DNA from: [Actinomadura] parvosata subsp. kistnae
GTDB lineage: Bacteria; Actinomycetota; Actinomycetes; Streptosporangiales; Streptosporangiaceae
Direction: 5' to 3'
NCBI RefSeq assembly: GCF_900323885.1
Contig: NZ_OOHJ01000018.1
Coordinates: 4,079,001 to 4,143,000, forward strand
Length of the DNA stretch: 64,000 nucleotides
Shown here: positions 44,278 to 52,563 of the stretch, piece after piece
Position numbering within the stretch: the first letter of the stretch is position 1
Layout: each line of letters opens with the position of its first letter
Notes under the pieces: generated by a model
Database searches by the model: none
What the model saw: only the letters and a program-made list of their open reading frames with translations
What the model was told of the DNA's origin: nothing
Translations under genes and position numbers: made by a program

Positions 44278-45567
44278 ATGCTGAGGCGGATCGGTACGAC
44301 AGGACTCCTGGTGATCGCGCTCACCGCGTGCGGCGGTGGCGGCGGCTCGGCGGAGGTGGAGCCGACCGGAGGCAAGGCCGCCCCGCCCGCGCAGACCACG
44401 CCGGCGGCCCCGGCGACGACGCCCGCCCAGCAGAGCCCGGTGGCGCGCGTGCTGGCCGGGCTGAGCGTCGAGGAGAAGGTCGGCCAGCTGTTCATGCCCG
44501 TCCTGTACGGCACCGCCGCCGACACGGTCTCCGGCGAGAACCAGGCGAGATACGCCGCCCGGACCCCGGCCAAGGTGATCGAGAAGTACCACCTGGGCGG
44601 CGTGATCCTGTTCCCGCAGAACGTCAAGAGCGTCGGCCAGGTCGTCGGCCTGACCAACGGCCTGCAGCGGGCGTCGAAGGAGGTGCCGCTGCTGATCGGC
44701 ACCGACCAGGAGAACGGCCTGGTCTCCAGGATGTCCGCCCTCATGACCAGCTTCCCCGGCGCGGCCGAGATCGGCGCGACCAAGGACACCGCGCTGTCGA
44801 GGGAGGTGGCGAAGGCGACCGGCGAGGAGCTGCGCGCGCTCGGCGTTAACCTCGACTTCGCCCCCGTCGCCGACGTGAACGTCAACCCGCGCAACCCCGT
44901 CATCGGCCGCCGCGCGTTCGGCGACGACCCGAAGAAGGTGGCCACGATGGTGGCCGCGGCGGTCAAGGGGTTCGGCGACGCGAAGATCGCCGCCGCCGCC
45001 AAGCACTTCCCCGGGCACGGCGACACCACCGTCGACAGCCACACCGGGCTGCCGGTGATCAGGCATTCCAGGTCGGAGTGGGAGCGCATCGACGCGCCGC
45101 CGTTCAAGGCCGCGATCGGCGCCGGGGTGGACGTCGTCATGAGCGCCCACCTCGTCTTCCCCAAGCTGGACCCGTCGGGCGATCCGGCGACGCTGTCCAA
45201 GCCCATCCTGACGGGGCTGCTGCGGGACAAGCTCGGGTTCAAGGGCGTCGTCTCGACCGACGCGCTCAACATGGCCGGCGTGCGCAAGAAGTACAACGAC
45301 GGGGAGATCGCGGTGCGGGCCGTGCTCGCCGGGGCCGACCTGCTGCTCATGCCGAACGACCTGCCCAAGGCGTACGACGCGGTGCTGGCGGCGGTGAAGT
45401 CGGGCCGCATCTCCAAGGAGCGCCTCGACCAGTCGGTCACCCGGCTGCTCACGCTCAAGCAGGCCAGGGGGCTGCTGACCGAGGCGCCCGTGGCGTCGGC
45501 GGAGCGGGCGGCCGAGGTGCTGCGCTCGTCCGAGCACCGCAAGCTGGCCGCCCGCGTCCGTGACTGA
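44278..45567 (+). CDS. nagZ: Lipoprotein beta-N-acetylglucosaminidase (GH3, NagZ-like)
   Basis: The 429-residue protein begins with a lipoprotein signal (LTAC, Cys 18) and a Gly/Pro-rich linker, then a GH3 (beta/alpha)8 domain (about 60-390). Hallmarks are LIGTDQENGLVSRM, LDFAPVADVN, the NagZ-specific AAKHFPGHGDTTVDSHTGLP loop and the nucleophile D328 in VSTDALNM. It would release GlcNAc from muropeptides or chitin fragments outside the membrane, providing substrate for the PTS encoded just upstream (40-bp gap). Confidence 0.93.
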   Translation: MLRRIGTTGLLVIALTACGGGGGSAEVEPTGGKAAPPAQTTPAAPATTPAQQSPVARVLAGLSVEEKVGQLFMPVLYGTAADTVSGENQARYAARTPAKVIEKYHLGGVILFPQNVKSVGQVVGLTNGLQRASKEVPLLIGTDQENGLVSRMSALMTSFPGAAEIGATKDTALSREVAKATGEELRALGVNLDFAPVADVNVNPRNPVIGRRAFGDDPKKVATMVAAAVKGFGDAKIAAAAKHFPGHGDTTVDSHTGLPVIRHSRSEWERIDAPPFKAAIGAGVDVVMSAHLVFPKLDPSGDPATLSKPILTGLLRDKLGFKGVVSTDALNMAGVRKKYNDGEIAVRAVLAGADLLLMPNDLPKAYDAVLAAVKSGRISKERLDQSVTRLLTLKQARGLLTEAPVASAERAAEVLRSSEHRKLAARVRD

Positions 45568-45575
45568 CGGAGTGA

Positions 45576-46370
45576 CTAGTGCGAGCCGTGCAGGCCGCTC
45601 GCGATGTACATCGCGGCGAGCATGGCGAACAGGAACGCCTGCAGGAACTGGATGAACATCTCGAAGGCGGTGATCAGGACGGTCACCGCCACGCCGAGCA
45701 CGCCCAGCGGCGCGCCCAGCGGAGAGAGCTGCTCGAACAGGAACCAGAACCCCACCGAGCTGAAGAACGCCACCAGCAGGTGGCCCGCGAACATGTTCGC
45801 GAACAACCGGATGAAGTGGGTGAACAGCGAGGTGACGAACACCTCGGCGAGGATGAGCGGGGCGTAGATGCCGTACGCCCAGCCCGGCAGGCCCTCCAGG
45901 TAGATCACGCCGCGCAGGTAGCCGCGCACGCCGTGGTGGCGGACGCCGAGGTAGACCTTGATGACGTACACCGAGACGGCCAGGACGGCCGGGAAGGCGA
46001 TGTGCGCGGCGATGGGGAACTGGATGAACGGGATGACGCCCATCAGGTTCCAGATGAGGACGGTCAGGAAGATCGTCAGGAGCAGGCCCATCCAGCGGTC
46101 GGTGTCCTTGCCGAGGTTGGGTCTGGCGATCTGGTCGCGTACGAAGTCGTAGGCGTACTCGCCGAGGCTCTGCCAGCCCCGGGGCACGATCTTCGGCTTG
46201 GCGAACGCGGCCCAGCACACGGCGATGGCGATGACCGAGCTCAGGAGGGCGATGAGGACCGGTTTGGTGAACCATTCCGGCCCGCCCGGGATGATGGGGG
46301 CGAACTGGAAGAGTTCGGAGCCCGGAGCGGTCCACTCTTCAGGGGAGGTGATCAGGATCGTCGTCCGCAC
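45576..46370 (-). CDS. atpB: F0F1 ATP synthase subunit a (orphan)
   Basis: The 264-residue membrane protein has about six segments. The key Arg is R188 in THFIRLFANMFAGHLL, and PRGWQSLGEYAYDFVRDQIARP near residues 65-85 and MLAAMYIASGL at the end fit subunit a. It forms the proton half-channels of F0. No other atp gene is within 18 kb on either side and the downstream gene is convergent, so it is not part of an atp operon here. The GTG at 46370 follows AGAAGGGA. Open codons further upstream belong to antisense of the HAD gene. Confidence 0.93.
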   Translation of the reverse strand: MRTTILITSPEEWTAPGSELFQFAPIIPGGPEWFTKPVLIALLSSVIAIAVCWAAFAKPKIVPRGWQSLGEYAYDFVRDQIARPNLGKDTDRWMGLLLTIFLTVLIWNLMGVIPFIQFPIAAHIAFPAVLAVSVYVIKVYLGVRHHGVRGYLRGVIYLEGLPGWAYGIYAPLILAEVFVTSLFTHFIRLFANMFAGHLLVAFFSSVGFWFLFEQLSPLGAPLGVLGVAVTVLITAFEMFIQFLQAFLFAMLAAMYIASGLHGSH

Positions 46371-46431
46371 GGCGGTCCCTTCTGGGTAGCGACTTACGCT
46401 GGAAGGACACCTTAACCGGCGATTTAGGACA

Positions 46432-46466
46432 CCCTTTTTATAGGGTTTTATCCCTTTATAAATGGG
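46432..46466. promoter_or_regulatory. AT-rich twin motif between atpB and the HAD gene
   Basis: CCCTTTTTATAGGG (46432-46445) and CCCTTTATAAATGGG (46452-46466) are imperfect palindromes with starts 20 bp apart, i.e. on the same DNA face. The 120-bp divergent region is the most AT-rich part of the window. It probably contains both promoters and may bind a regulator as a dimer of dimers. Confidence 0.45.
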
Positions 46467-46490
46467 TCTACCCGGGTAAAAGTCATAAGC

Positions 46491-47156
46491 GTGACGCTCT
46501 ACCCTAGAACGATGGTTACGGGTGTGCTCATCGACTGGGGCGGCGTCCTCACCACCAGCCTCTCCGACTCCATCGCCCGATGGATCGCGGCCGACAGGAT
46601 CGACGCCGAGCGCTACTACGCCGTGATGCGCGAGATGATCGACCACGCCTACCGGGGCGGCGACGGGGAGAACCCGGTCCACGCGCTCGAAAGAGGCGAG
46701 ATCGAGGGCGCCGCCTTCGAATGCGACCTCGCCGCCCGGCTGCTCACCGTCGACGGCGTCCCGCCGGTCGCCGAAGGGCTGCTGGAGCGCATGTTCGCCG
46801 GCTTCGACCGGGTCGAGGCCATGTACGACATGCTCCGCGAGGTACGCGGCAACGGCGTCAAGACCTGCCTGCTGTCCAACTCCTGGTCCAACACCTACCC
46901 CCGGGACGACTGGGACGAGATCTTCGACGCCGTCGTGATCTCCGGCGAGGTCGGCATGCGCAAGCCCGAACCCCGGATTTTCGAGCACGCGCTCGCCCGG
47001 ATCGGCCTGGCCGGCGAGCAGTGCGTGTTCATCGACGACATCGAGGCCAACATCCTCGCCGCCCGCGAGCTCGGCATCGCCGGGATCCACCACCGCGACG
47101 CGGCCGGCACGATCGCCGAGCTGGAGAACCTCCTGCGGCTCACGTTGCGGAAGTGA
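46491..47156 (+). CDS. HAD-like hydrolase (DxGGV type)
   Basis: The 221-residue HAD superfamily protein has motif I LIDWGGVLT (nucleophile Asp, second Asp replaced by Gly), a helical cap (about 25-100), motif II LLSNSW, motif III KPEPRIFEHAL and motif IV FIDDIEANI. This resembles the epoxide-hydrolase N-domain/HAD-IA subgroup; substrate unknown. The start may be the GTG at 46491 or the ATG at 46512 (MVTGVLID); no convincing ribosome-binding site is visible for either, so a leaderless transcript is possible. Confidence 0.88.
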   Translation: MTLYPRTMVTGVLIDWGGVLTTSLSDSIARWIAADRIDAERYYAVMREMIDHAYRGGDGENPVHALERGEIEGAAFECDLAARLLTVDGVPPVAEGLLERMFAGFDRVEAMYDMLREVRGNGVKTCLLSNSWSNTYPRDDWDEIFDAVVISGEVGMRKPEPRIFEHALARIGLAGEQCVFIDDIEANILAARELGIAGIHHRDAAGTIAELENLLRLTLRK

Positions 47157-47244
47157 CCCGCCGACGCCGTGGTGACCAGGCACTATGAGTAGGGTGGCGA
47201 TGCCTGGTGAGGCAGGCACTCCCACCGCGTTGGAAAGGTACGTC

Positions 47245-47754
47245 ATGCGCGTCTATCTGCCGTGCACTCTTGCGGCCCTGGCCGCGGCGGTCGAGGCGGG
47301 AGAGCTGGGCCCCGCCCCGCTGACCGGCTATGCGGTGACGCCCGCCCTGATCGAGTGGTACGCCTCGGGCGACACCGAGGAGCTCGAATACGTCGCGCTC
47401 ACCGACGCCGCCCGCGCCTCCCTGCGCATGCTGGCCGCCGAACGCGGCGAGGGCGGCAAAGGGGCGCCGCGCCGGGTCGTCGTCGCCGCCGAGGTGCCCG
47501 AGCGCTCCGCCACCGTCGGCACCAACCTGGAGGACCGCGCCCGCGTCCGCCTCGCCGAGCCGATCCCGCTGGCCAAGGTGGCCGCCGTGCACATCGACGA
47601 CGAGTACGCCGTCCCCGACATCGAGGCCGCCATCGCCGCGCTGCCCGCCTCCGACGAAGGCGACGACGACGCCCGCTTCACCGTCGACGGCGCGGAGGCG
47701 CACGAGCTCATGTGGTACGCGACCCAGGAGATCCCTGACCTGCTGCGTTCATAA
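47245..47754 (+). CDS. Conserved actinobacterial protein (DUF6912-like)
   Basis: The 169-residue soluble protein starts with MRVYLPCTLAAL, contains a predicted mixed alpha/beta fold with a strand-rich centre (RRVVVAAEVPE) and an acidic loop (SDEGDDDAR), and ends in AHELMWYATQEIPDLL. I recall similar small proteins of unknown function in actinobacteria but cannot name them firmly. The ATG at 47245 has GGAAAGG upstream. It lies 88 bp after the HAD gene. Confidence 0.65.
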   Translation: MRVYLPCTLAALAAAVEAGELGPAPLTGYAVTPALIEWYASGDTEELEYVALTDAARASLRMLAAERGEGGKGAPRRVVVAAEVPERSATVGTNLEDRARVRLAEPIPLAKVAAVHIDDEYAVPDIEAAIAALPASDEGDDDARFTVDGAEAHELMWYATQEIPDLLRS

Positions 47755-47855
47755 CGGTGCTATTACGGACAGGCGTGGTCCTTCACAGTGCCTGGCCGGA
47801 TCTCGCTAGGGTCACGACCCAGCACGAATTGTCTGACAGAAGGAGTCGGTTCCAC

Positions 47856-48305
47856 GTGATGCGTCGAGTCGCAGCGATCGCTGTAGGTGCGGTGACTCTC
47901 CTGGCGCTGGCGCCCGCGCAGGCCCAGGCGGCCGCGCGCAAGCCGTACGACCACCAGGACCCCTACCGGTCGGGCTGCGGCAACTCGGCCAGGGTCGTGA
48001 AGACCGCCAAGATCAACAGCCGAGCCAACGGGGAGGTCGGCACGATCAAGCTCATGTGGTCCGGCAAGTGCCAGACCAACTGGGTCGAGGTCCGCACCGC
48101 CACCTCTGCCCGCGGCACCATCAACCTCTACACCGCCGACGGCCGGTCCGACTCGTTCCGGTTCAAGGCCGGCAACGGCGGCCGCCACTGGGGCGACATG
48201 CTCTGGGCCAAGGACATGTGCGCCTGGGGCAGCACCAGCGTCCAGTGGAACGGCGGCAACGGCGGCCAGAACGGCCAGGGCACCACGGGCAAGGCCTGCC
48301 GGTAA
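47856..48305 (+). CDS. Secreted DUF2690 (YjfA-like) protein
   Basis: The 149-residue exported protein has a signal peptide ending ALAPAQAQAAA (cleavage near residue 27). The mature start YDHQDPYRSGC is the DUF2690 signature, followed by SRANGEVGTIKLMWSGKCQTNWVEV and NGQGTTGKACR. Four Cys residues suggest two disulfides. Function is unknown. Start is GTG at 47856 (10 bp after AGGAG) or the adjacent ATG at 47859. A strong terminator follows. Confidence 0.85.
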   Translation: MMRRVAAIAVGAVTLLALAPAQAQAAARKPYDHQDPYRSGCGNSARVVKTAKINSRANGEVGTIKLMWSGKCQTNWVEVRTATSARGTINLYTADGRSDSFRFKAGNGGRHWGDMLWAKDMCAWGSTSVQWNGGNGGQNGQGTTGKACR

Positions 48306-48313
48306 CGAGCGCG

Positions 48314-48343
48314 AGGGGCTGCGGCGGCGCCGTCGCAGCCCCT
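48314..48343 (+). terminator. Terminator hairpin after the DUF2690 gene
   Basis: AGGGGCTGCGGC (48314-48325) pairs with GTCGCAGCCCCT (48332-48343), with one G-U pair and the loop GGCGCC. It starts 9 bp after the stop codon. Confidence 0.75.
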
Positions 48344-48386
48344 GGTTCATCGGATTGTCACACCGGCCAACTAGGCTAGACGTGAC

Positions 48387-49013
48387 ATGACAAAGCACAT
48401 CATCTGGGATTGGAACGGCACGCTCTTCCACGACTCCGAAGCCGTGGTCCAAGCCACCAACGCGATCTTCAAGCCGTACGCGCTGCCCGAGCTCACCCTC
48501 GACGGCTTCCGCGCCGTCTTCACCCGCCCCATCTGGGTGGCCTACGAGCGCCTGCTCGGCCGCCCGCTCAACGAGGGCGAGTGGGAGCAGCTCGACGACG
48601 GGTTCCATGAGCACTACTTCCGGCTCTGCGACGTGTGCGAGCTCGCCGCCGGCGCCGAAGTCATCCTCTCCACCTGGACGGGCACGCAGTCGCTCTGCTC
48701 CATGGCCCCGCACCAGCACCTGGTGCCCAAGGTCGAGTCGTTCGGCATCACCCGGCACTTCACCCGCATCGACGGCCTCACCGGAGCCACCGGCGGCGAG
48801 AAGGCCGCCCACATGACCGCCCACATCCAGGCCATCGGCGTCGACCCCAGTGAGATCCTCGTCATCGGCGACAGCGTCGACGACGGGCTCGCCGCCCGCC
48901 ACGTCGGTGCCAGAGCCGTCCTCTACACCGGCGGCATGACCACCAGGGCCGAACTGGAAGAAACCGGGCTCCCCGTCGTCGACCGGCTCACCGACGCACT
49001 CGACTACGCCTGA
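48387..49013 (+). CDS. HAD family hydrolase (DxN motif I)
   Basis: The 208-residue HAD protein is of the phosphoglycolate phosphatase-like group. Motif I is IIWDWNGTLFHD: the nucleophile Asp is present and the second, acid/base Asp is Asn. A helical cap follows (about 20-85), then STWTGT (motif II region), GGEKAAHM and motif IV VIGDSVDDGLAA. Substrate unknown. It directly precedes another HAD gene with the reverse substitution in motif I. Confidence 0.85.
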   Translation: MTKHIIWDWNGTLFHDSEAVVQATNAIFKPYALPELTLDGFRAVFTRPIWVAYERLLGRPLNEGEWEQLDDGFHEHYFRLCDVCELAAGAEVILSTWTGTQSLCSMAPHQHLVPKVESFGITRHFTRIDGLTGATGGEKAAHMTAHIQAIGVDPSEILVIGDSVDDGLAARHVGARAVLYTGGMTTRAELEETGLPVVDRLTDALDYA

Positions 49014-49076
49014 AATCCGCCCGGCGCCGGCCTTAACCTTGGAGGGACCCCTCAGGAGGCAGCCATCAACCGCCTT

Positions 49077-49784
49077 GTGCTGTGGAACGTCGACCTCACC
49101 CTCGTCGACGTCGCCATCGTGACCCGCGACGCCTACGCCGAGGCGTTCCGCCTCGTCACCGGACGACCCCTCGTCAAACTCGTCCCCCCGCACGGGCGCC
49201 CCGACTCCGAGATCGTCTTCGAGACCCTCGCCGTCAACGGCATCGTCGCCGAGGACGACCACCTGCCCCGCTTCCTGTCCGCCCTCGCCACCGCCTTCGC
49301 CGACCGGCGCGGGCGGCTCGCCAAGGAAGGCCGCATGATGGCCGGGGCCAAAGACGCGCTCAAGGCCGTCTCACGGCTCGACGGCGTCGTCCAGACCGTC
49401 CTCACCGGCACCATCAGGGCCAACGCCGTCCACAAGCTGAAGGCGTTCGGGCTCGACCGGTACGTCGACTTCTCCCTCGGGGGGTACGGCGAGGAGGTCT
49501 ACCCCAAGGCGACGCTGCTGCAGGTGGCCCAGTCCCGCGCCAAACAGCGGCTCGGGACGCCGTTCACGGCCGCCAACACGGTCGTGATCGGCGACTCCAC
49601 CCGCGACGCCCAGGCCGCCCGGATCGGCGGGGCGGGGATGATCGGGGTCGCGTCGGGCCGCTCCATGGCCTCGGAACTTCGCGAGGCCGGCGCCGACATC
49701 GTCCTGCCCGACTTGTCCTCCGCCTCGGAGGTGGTGGCCGCCGTCACGGCCCTGACGTCCCGCATGGACCGCGCAGCCCACTAA
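49077..49784 (+). CDS. HAD family protein with Asn in place of the nucleophile
   Basis: The 235-residue HAD-like protein reads LWNVDLTLVDV at motif I, where the first (nucleophilic) Asp is Asn while the second Asp is kept. It has motif II TGTI, a Lys in EEVYPKATLL, and motif IV VIGDSTRDAQAA. Known HAD phosphatases need the first Asp, so it may be inactive as a phosphatase or act as a binding protein. Start: the GTG at 49077 is 17 bp from AGGAGG; an ATC at 49065, 5 bp from it, would give MNRLVLWNVD, which looks like the true N-terminus. Confidence 0.82.
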   Translation: MLWNVDLTLVDVAIVTRDAYAEAFRLVTGRPLVKLVPPHGRPDSEIVFETLAVNGIVAEDDHLPRFLSALATAFADRRGRLAKEGRMMAGAKDALKAVSRLDGVVQTVLTGTIRANAVHKLKAFGLDRYVDFSLGGYGEEVYPKATLLQVAQSRAKQRLGTPFTAANTVVIGDSTRDAQAARIGGAGMIGVASGRSMASELREAGADIVLPDLSSASEVVAAVTALTSRMDRAAH

Positions 49785-49986
49785 GCAACCCCACCGCGCC
49801 CGCCGCGCCCCGCGTGCTGTGCGCCTCACCGCCTCATGCCCGCGCCTCCCTGCGCCCCGTGCCCGTGGTCAGGAGGACCTTGCCGAACTATGGCGGGTTC
49901 GTGGGCTGCGGTGGGGCGGGTGGGCCGAGGGGCGTGGACCGGTGTGGGGCGGGGTGCGGGTGGCTCGCCGTATCGACAGGCGGGGG

Positions 49987-51555
49987 TTAGGGGAGGGCGG
50001 TGAGGAAGCGGGCGGCGATGGGGGCGGCGACGGCGGAGCCGGCGCCGCCGCCCTCGACGATGACCGAGAACGCCAGATCCCCCTTGTAGCCGATGAACCA
50101 CGAGTGCGCGGGGGGTTCCTTGCCTGAGCCGTATTCCGCCGTGCCCGTCTTGCCGGCCGTGCCGGCGGGGAAGCTGACGCCGTGGGCGGTGCCGTCGGTG
50201 ACGACGGCGGGCATGAGGCGGCGCAGGGCCTTGACGACGGCGGGCTCCAGCGGGCGCGGGTCGGCGGGCTGGGCGTTCGGGATGGGGGAGCCGGTGACGA
50301 GGCGGGGCGGGATGTAGGAGCCGGAGGCGATGGCGGCGGCGACGGAGGCCATGTTGAGCGGGCTGGCCAGGACGCGGCCCTGGCCGATGGCGGCGGAGGC
50401 GAGGTCGGTGTCGTCCTTGGGGTCGGGGAACTCGGCGCGTACGGCGGGGACGCCGGGCGTGATCGGGTTGCCGAAGCCGAAGCTCTTGGCGACCTGGCCG
50501 AGCCGGCCGCCGTTCAGTTCGGCGACGCTCATCTCGCCGAACGTGGTGTTGCACGAGTGTGCGAACGCGTCGCGGAAGGTCAGGGTGCCGAAGTCCTCGT
50601 AGCCGGCGTTGTGGAAGGGGAAGCCGCCGATGTTCTTCTGGGCGGGGCAGGTGACCTGCTGGTCGGGTTGGACGCCGTCGGCGACGAGCGCGGAGGCGGT
50701 CACGACCTTGAACGTGGAGCCGGGCGGGTACTTGCCGAGCAGTGCCCGGTTGAAGCCGCCGGGCGCGTTGACGACGGCCAGGATCTCCCCGGTGGAGGCG
50801 CGCAGCGCGACCAGGGAGGCGGGCTTCTTCTCGCCTCGTAGTGCCGCGGCCCCCGCCCGGTGCACTTCGAGGTCGATGGTGGTCTGGATGGGCTTGCTCC
50901 CGCCGGGCGGGGCGGCGACGGTCTTGACGCGCCGGTCGCCTTCGTAGAGGTCGATCCTGGTCTGGGACGCGGTGCCGAACCGGTCGGGGAAGGTCTGTTT
51001 CATGCCTTCGACGAGTTGCTGCACCGAGCCGGGCGCGCTCGCGGTGTTGAGGTCGGTGCCGTCGGCGGCGAGGACGCGTACGGGGTCGGCCTGCTGCTCG
51101 ACCAGCCGCAGGGAGAGGCCCTTCTTGAGGAGGGGGTGGAGGGTGGCGGGCGTCCAGGTCACCTTCCAGGTGCGGTCGCGCTGGACGAGGTGGAGCTTGC
51201 CGTCGTACTGCCAGGGCCGCGCGCCGGTGAGGTCGGCCTGGAAGGGGACGGTGTCGCCGTGCGCGGGCTCGCCGGGCCGGAAGGCGGCCTTGGTGGCTTT
51301 GAGGTCGGTGAGGAAGCGCCGGTGCCGGCGTTCGAAGTCGGCGGGCGGGTCGGCGACGAGCGCCCGCATCGCCGGGTAGTTCTGGGCGGACCAGGCCGCC
51401 AGGTACTGGCGGGCGGTCTCCTCGGGCGAGCCTTCGACGCGCAGCGCCCAGATGACGCCGCCCGCGGCGAGGGCCGGGACCAGGAGTGCCGCCACGATCC
51501 ACGGCCACCGCCTGCGGCGCCGCCTGCCGTAGATTCTCCCCGTTTGTGGTGCCAT
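49987..51555 (-). CDS. Penicillin-binding protein with MecA_N-like domain
   Basis: The 522-residue membrane-anchored transpeptidase has an Arg-rich n-region and one helix (about 17-38), then an NTF2-like MecA_N domain (about 45-150; ETARQYLAAWSAQNY), a short dimerisation part and a PBP transpeptidase domain. It has S280-x-x-K283 in YPPGSTFKVV, SCN in AHSCNTTFG, and the KTG box in GKTGTAEYG. It would crosslink peptidoglycan. MecA-type PBPs can have low beta-lactam affinity. It is divergent from a LysR gene and a class-A beta-lactamase-like gene. Confidence 0.92.
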   Translation of the reverse strand: MAPQTGRIYGRRRRRRWPWIVAALLVPALAAGGVIWALRVEGSPEETARQYLAAWSAQNYPAMRALVADPPADFERRHRRFLTDLKATKAAFRPGEPAHGDTVPFQADLTGARPWQYDGKLHLVQRDRTWKVTWTPATLHPLLKKGLSLRLVEQQADPVRVLAADGTDLNTASAPGSVQQLVEGMKQTFPDRFGTASQTRIDLYEGDRRVKTVAAPPGGSKPIQTTIDLEVHRAGAAALRGEKKPASLVALRASTGEILAVVNAPGGFNRALLGKYPPGSTFKVVTASALVADGVQPDQQVTCPAQKNIGGFPFHNAGYEDFGTLTFRDAFAHSCNTTFGEMSVAELNGGRLGQVAKSFGFGNPITPGVPAVRAEFPDPKDDTDLASAAIGQGRVLASPLNMASVAAAIASGSYIPPRLVTGSPIPNAQPADPRPLEPAVVKALRRLMPAVVTDGTAHGVSFPAGTAGKTGTAEYGSGKEPPAHSWFIGYKGDLAFSVIVEGGGAGSAVAAPIAARFLTALP

Positions 51556-51610
51556 GACGGGAAGAACACCAGAGCCGTCAGTGTGCTGTCCAATACTGAT
51601 ATGGGCGGAT

Positions 51611-51628
51611 TCCAGATATAAATCTGGA
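51611..51628. promoter_or_regulatory. LysR-type inverted repeat
   Basis: TCCAGAT (51611-51617) and ATCTGGA (51622-51628) are perfect complements around ATAA, an 18-bp site in the divergent region between the PBP gene (start 51555) and the LysR gene (start 51643). Size and position fit an operator for the adjacent LysR protein. Confidence 0.65.
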
Positions 51629-51642
51629 TATAGTGGCTGGTC

Positions 51643-52563
51643 ATGGACCTCGTCCGGCATCTGCGCTACTTCATCGTGGTCGCGGAGGAACTGCACTTCG
51701 GCAACGCGGCCATCCGGCTCGGCATGGCCCAGCCGCCCCTCAGCCAGCGCATCAAGCGCCTGGAGGAGGAGCTCGGCGTGCGGCTGTTCGACCGCTCCGC
51801 CCGTCAGGTGCGGCTCACGGAGCCGGGCCGGCTGCTGCTGAGCGAGGCCCGCGAGATCGTCGGCCGGGTGGACCGGCTGCACGAGCTGGCCAGGCAGGGC
51901 GGCCGCGGCACGGTGCTGCGCGTCGGCGTGCCGCCCGACCTGGCCGCGACGGTGCTGGCCGCCCTCGTCGCCGCCTTCCGCGAAAGCAGCCCCGAGGTAC
52001 GGCTCGCGCCCGCCGAGGTGTGGACCGCCGATCAGGTGACGGCCCTGGCGGAGGGCACGATCGACGTCGGCCTCGTCCGCCATCCGGTGGCCGCGCCGGG
52101 CCTGACGTTCGGGCAGGTGCTGGTGCAGGCGCAGGGCGTGCTGCTCGCGGAGAGCGACCCGCTGGCCGGCGTCGGCGAGGTGCACCTGGCCGACCTGGCG
52201 GGCCGCGAGCTGCTGATGCCGCCCAAGGAGGGCGAGCCGGGCTGGCGCGCCGAGGTGCTGACGGAGTGCCGCCGGCAGGGGTTCGTGCCCGCGCAGGTGC
52301 ATGAGGGCGCCGGGCTGGGGCTGGTGCTGGCGGGGGCGGCGGTGGCGTTCGGGCCGCGGATGGAGCTGCCGGGGCTGGCCTGGAGGCCGCTGCTAGGCTC
52401 GCCGATCACGAGCCGCGTCTCCACCGCCTGGCGCGCGGCCACGCCCGCGGTCGGCGACTTCTCGGCCGCGGCCGCACGTACCTTGAAGGAGAGCGCCGGG
52501 ATGACCGACGAAGGCGCCGCACCCGTGCGGCGGGTCAGCCGCAGGCCGGGGATGCTGGCATGA
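51643..52563 (+). CDS. LysR family transcriptional regulator
   Basis: The 306-residue regulator has an N-terminal HTH (LRYFIVVAEELHFGNAAIRLGMAQPPLSQ split over about 6-34) and a C-terminal periplasmic-binding-like effector domain (about 90-290). It lies between a divergent PBP gene and a downstream class-A-beta-lactamase-like gene that it overlaps by 4 bp, an arrangement like AmpR regulation of beta-lactamase. The inducing signal is unknown. Confidence 0.92.
   Translation: MDLVRHLRYFIVVAEELHFGNAAIRLGMAQPPLSQRIKRLEEELGVRLFDRSARQVRLTEPGRLLLSEAREIVGRVDRLHELARQGGRGTVLRVGVPPDLAATVLAALVAAFRESSPEVRLAPAEVWTADQVTALAEGTIDVGLVRHPVAAPGLTFGQVLVQAQGVLLAESDPLAGVGEVHLADLAGRELLMPPKEGEPGWRAEVLTECRRQGFVPAQVHEGAGLGLVLAGAAVAFGPRMELPGLAWRPLLGSPITSRVSTAWRAATPAVGDFSAAAARTLKESAGMTDEGAAPVRRVSRRPGMLA

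Noticed and set aside
42492..45542. A 1016-codon open frame antisense to ptsI and nagZ
   Set aside because: Antisense frame of two clear genes in high-GC DNA; Ser/Arg/Pro-rich translation with no recognisable domain.
45576..47246. A longer 556-codon version of the ATP synthase subunit a gene
   Set aside because: The extra N-terminal codons are antisense to the HAD gene and the AT-rich promoter region; the family start and a ribosome-binding site fit the GTG at 46370.
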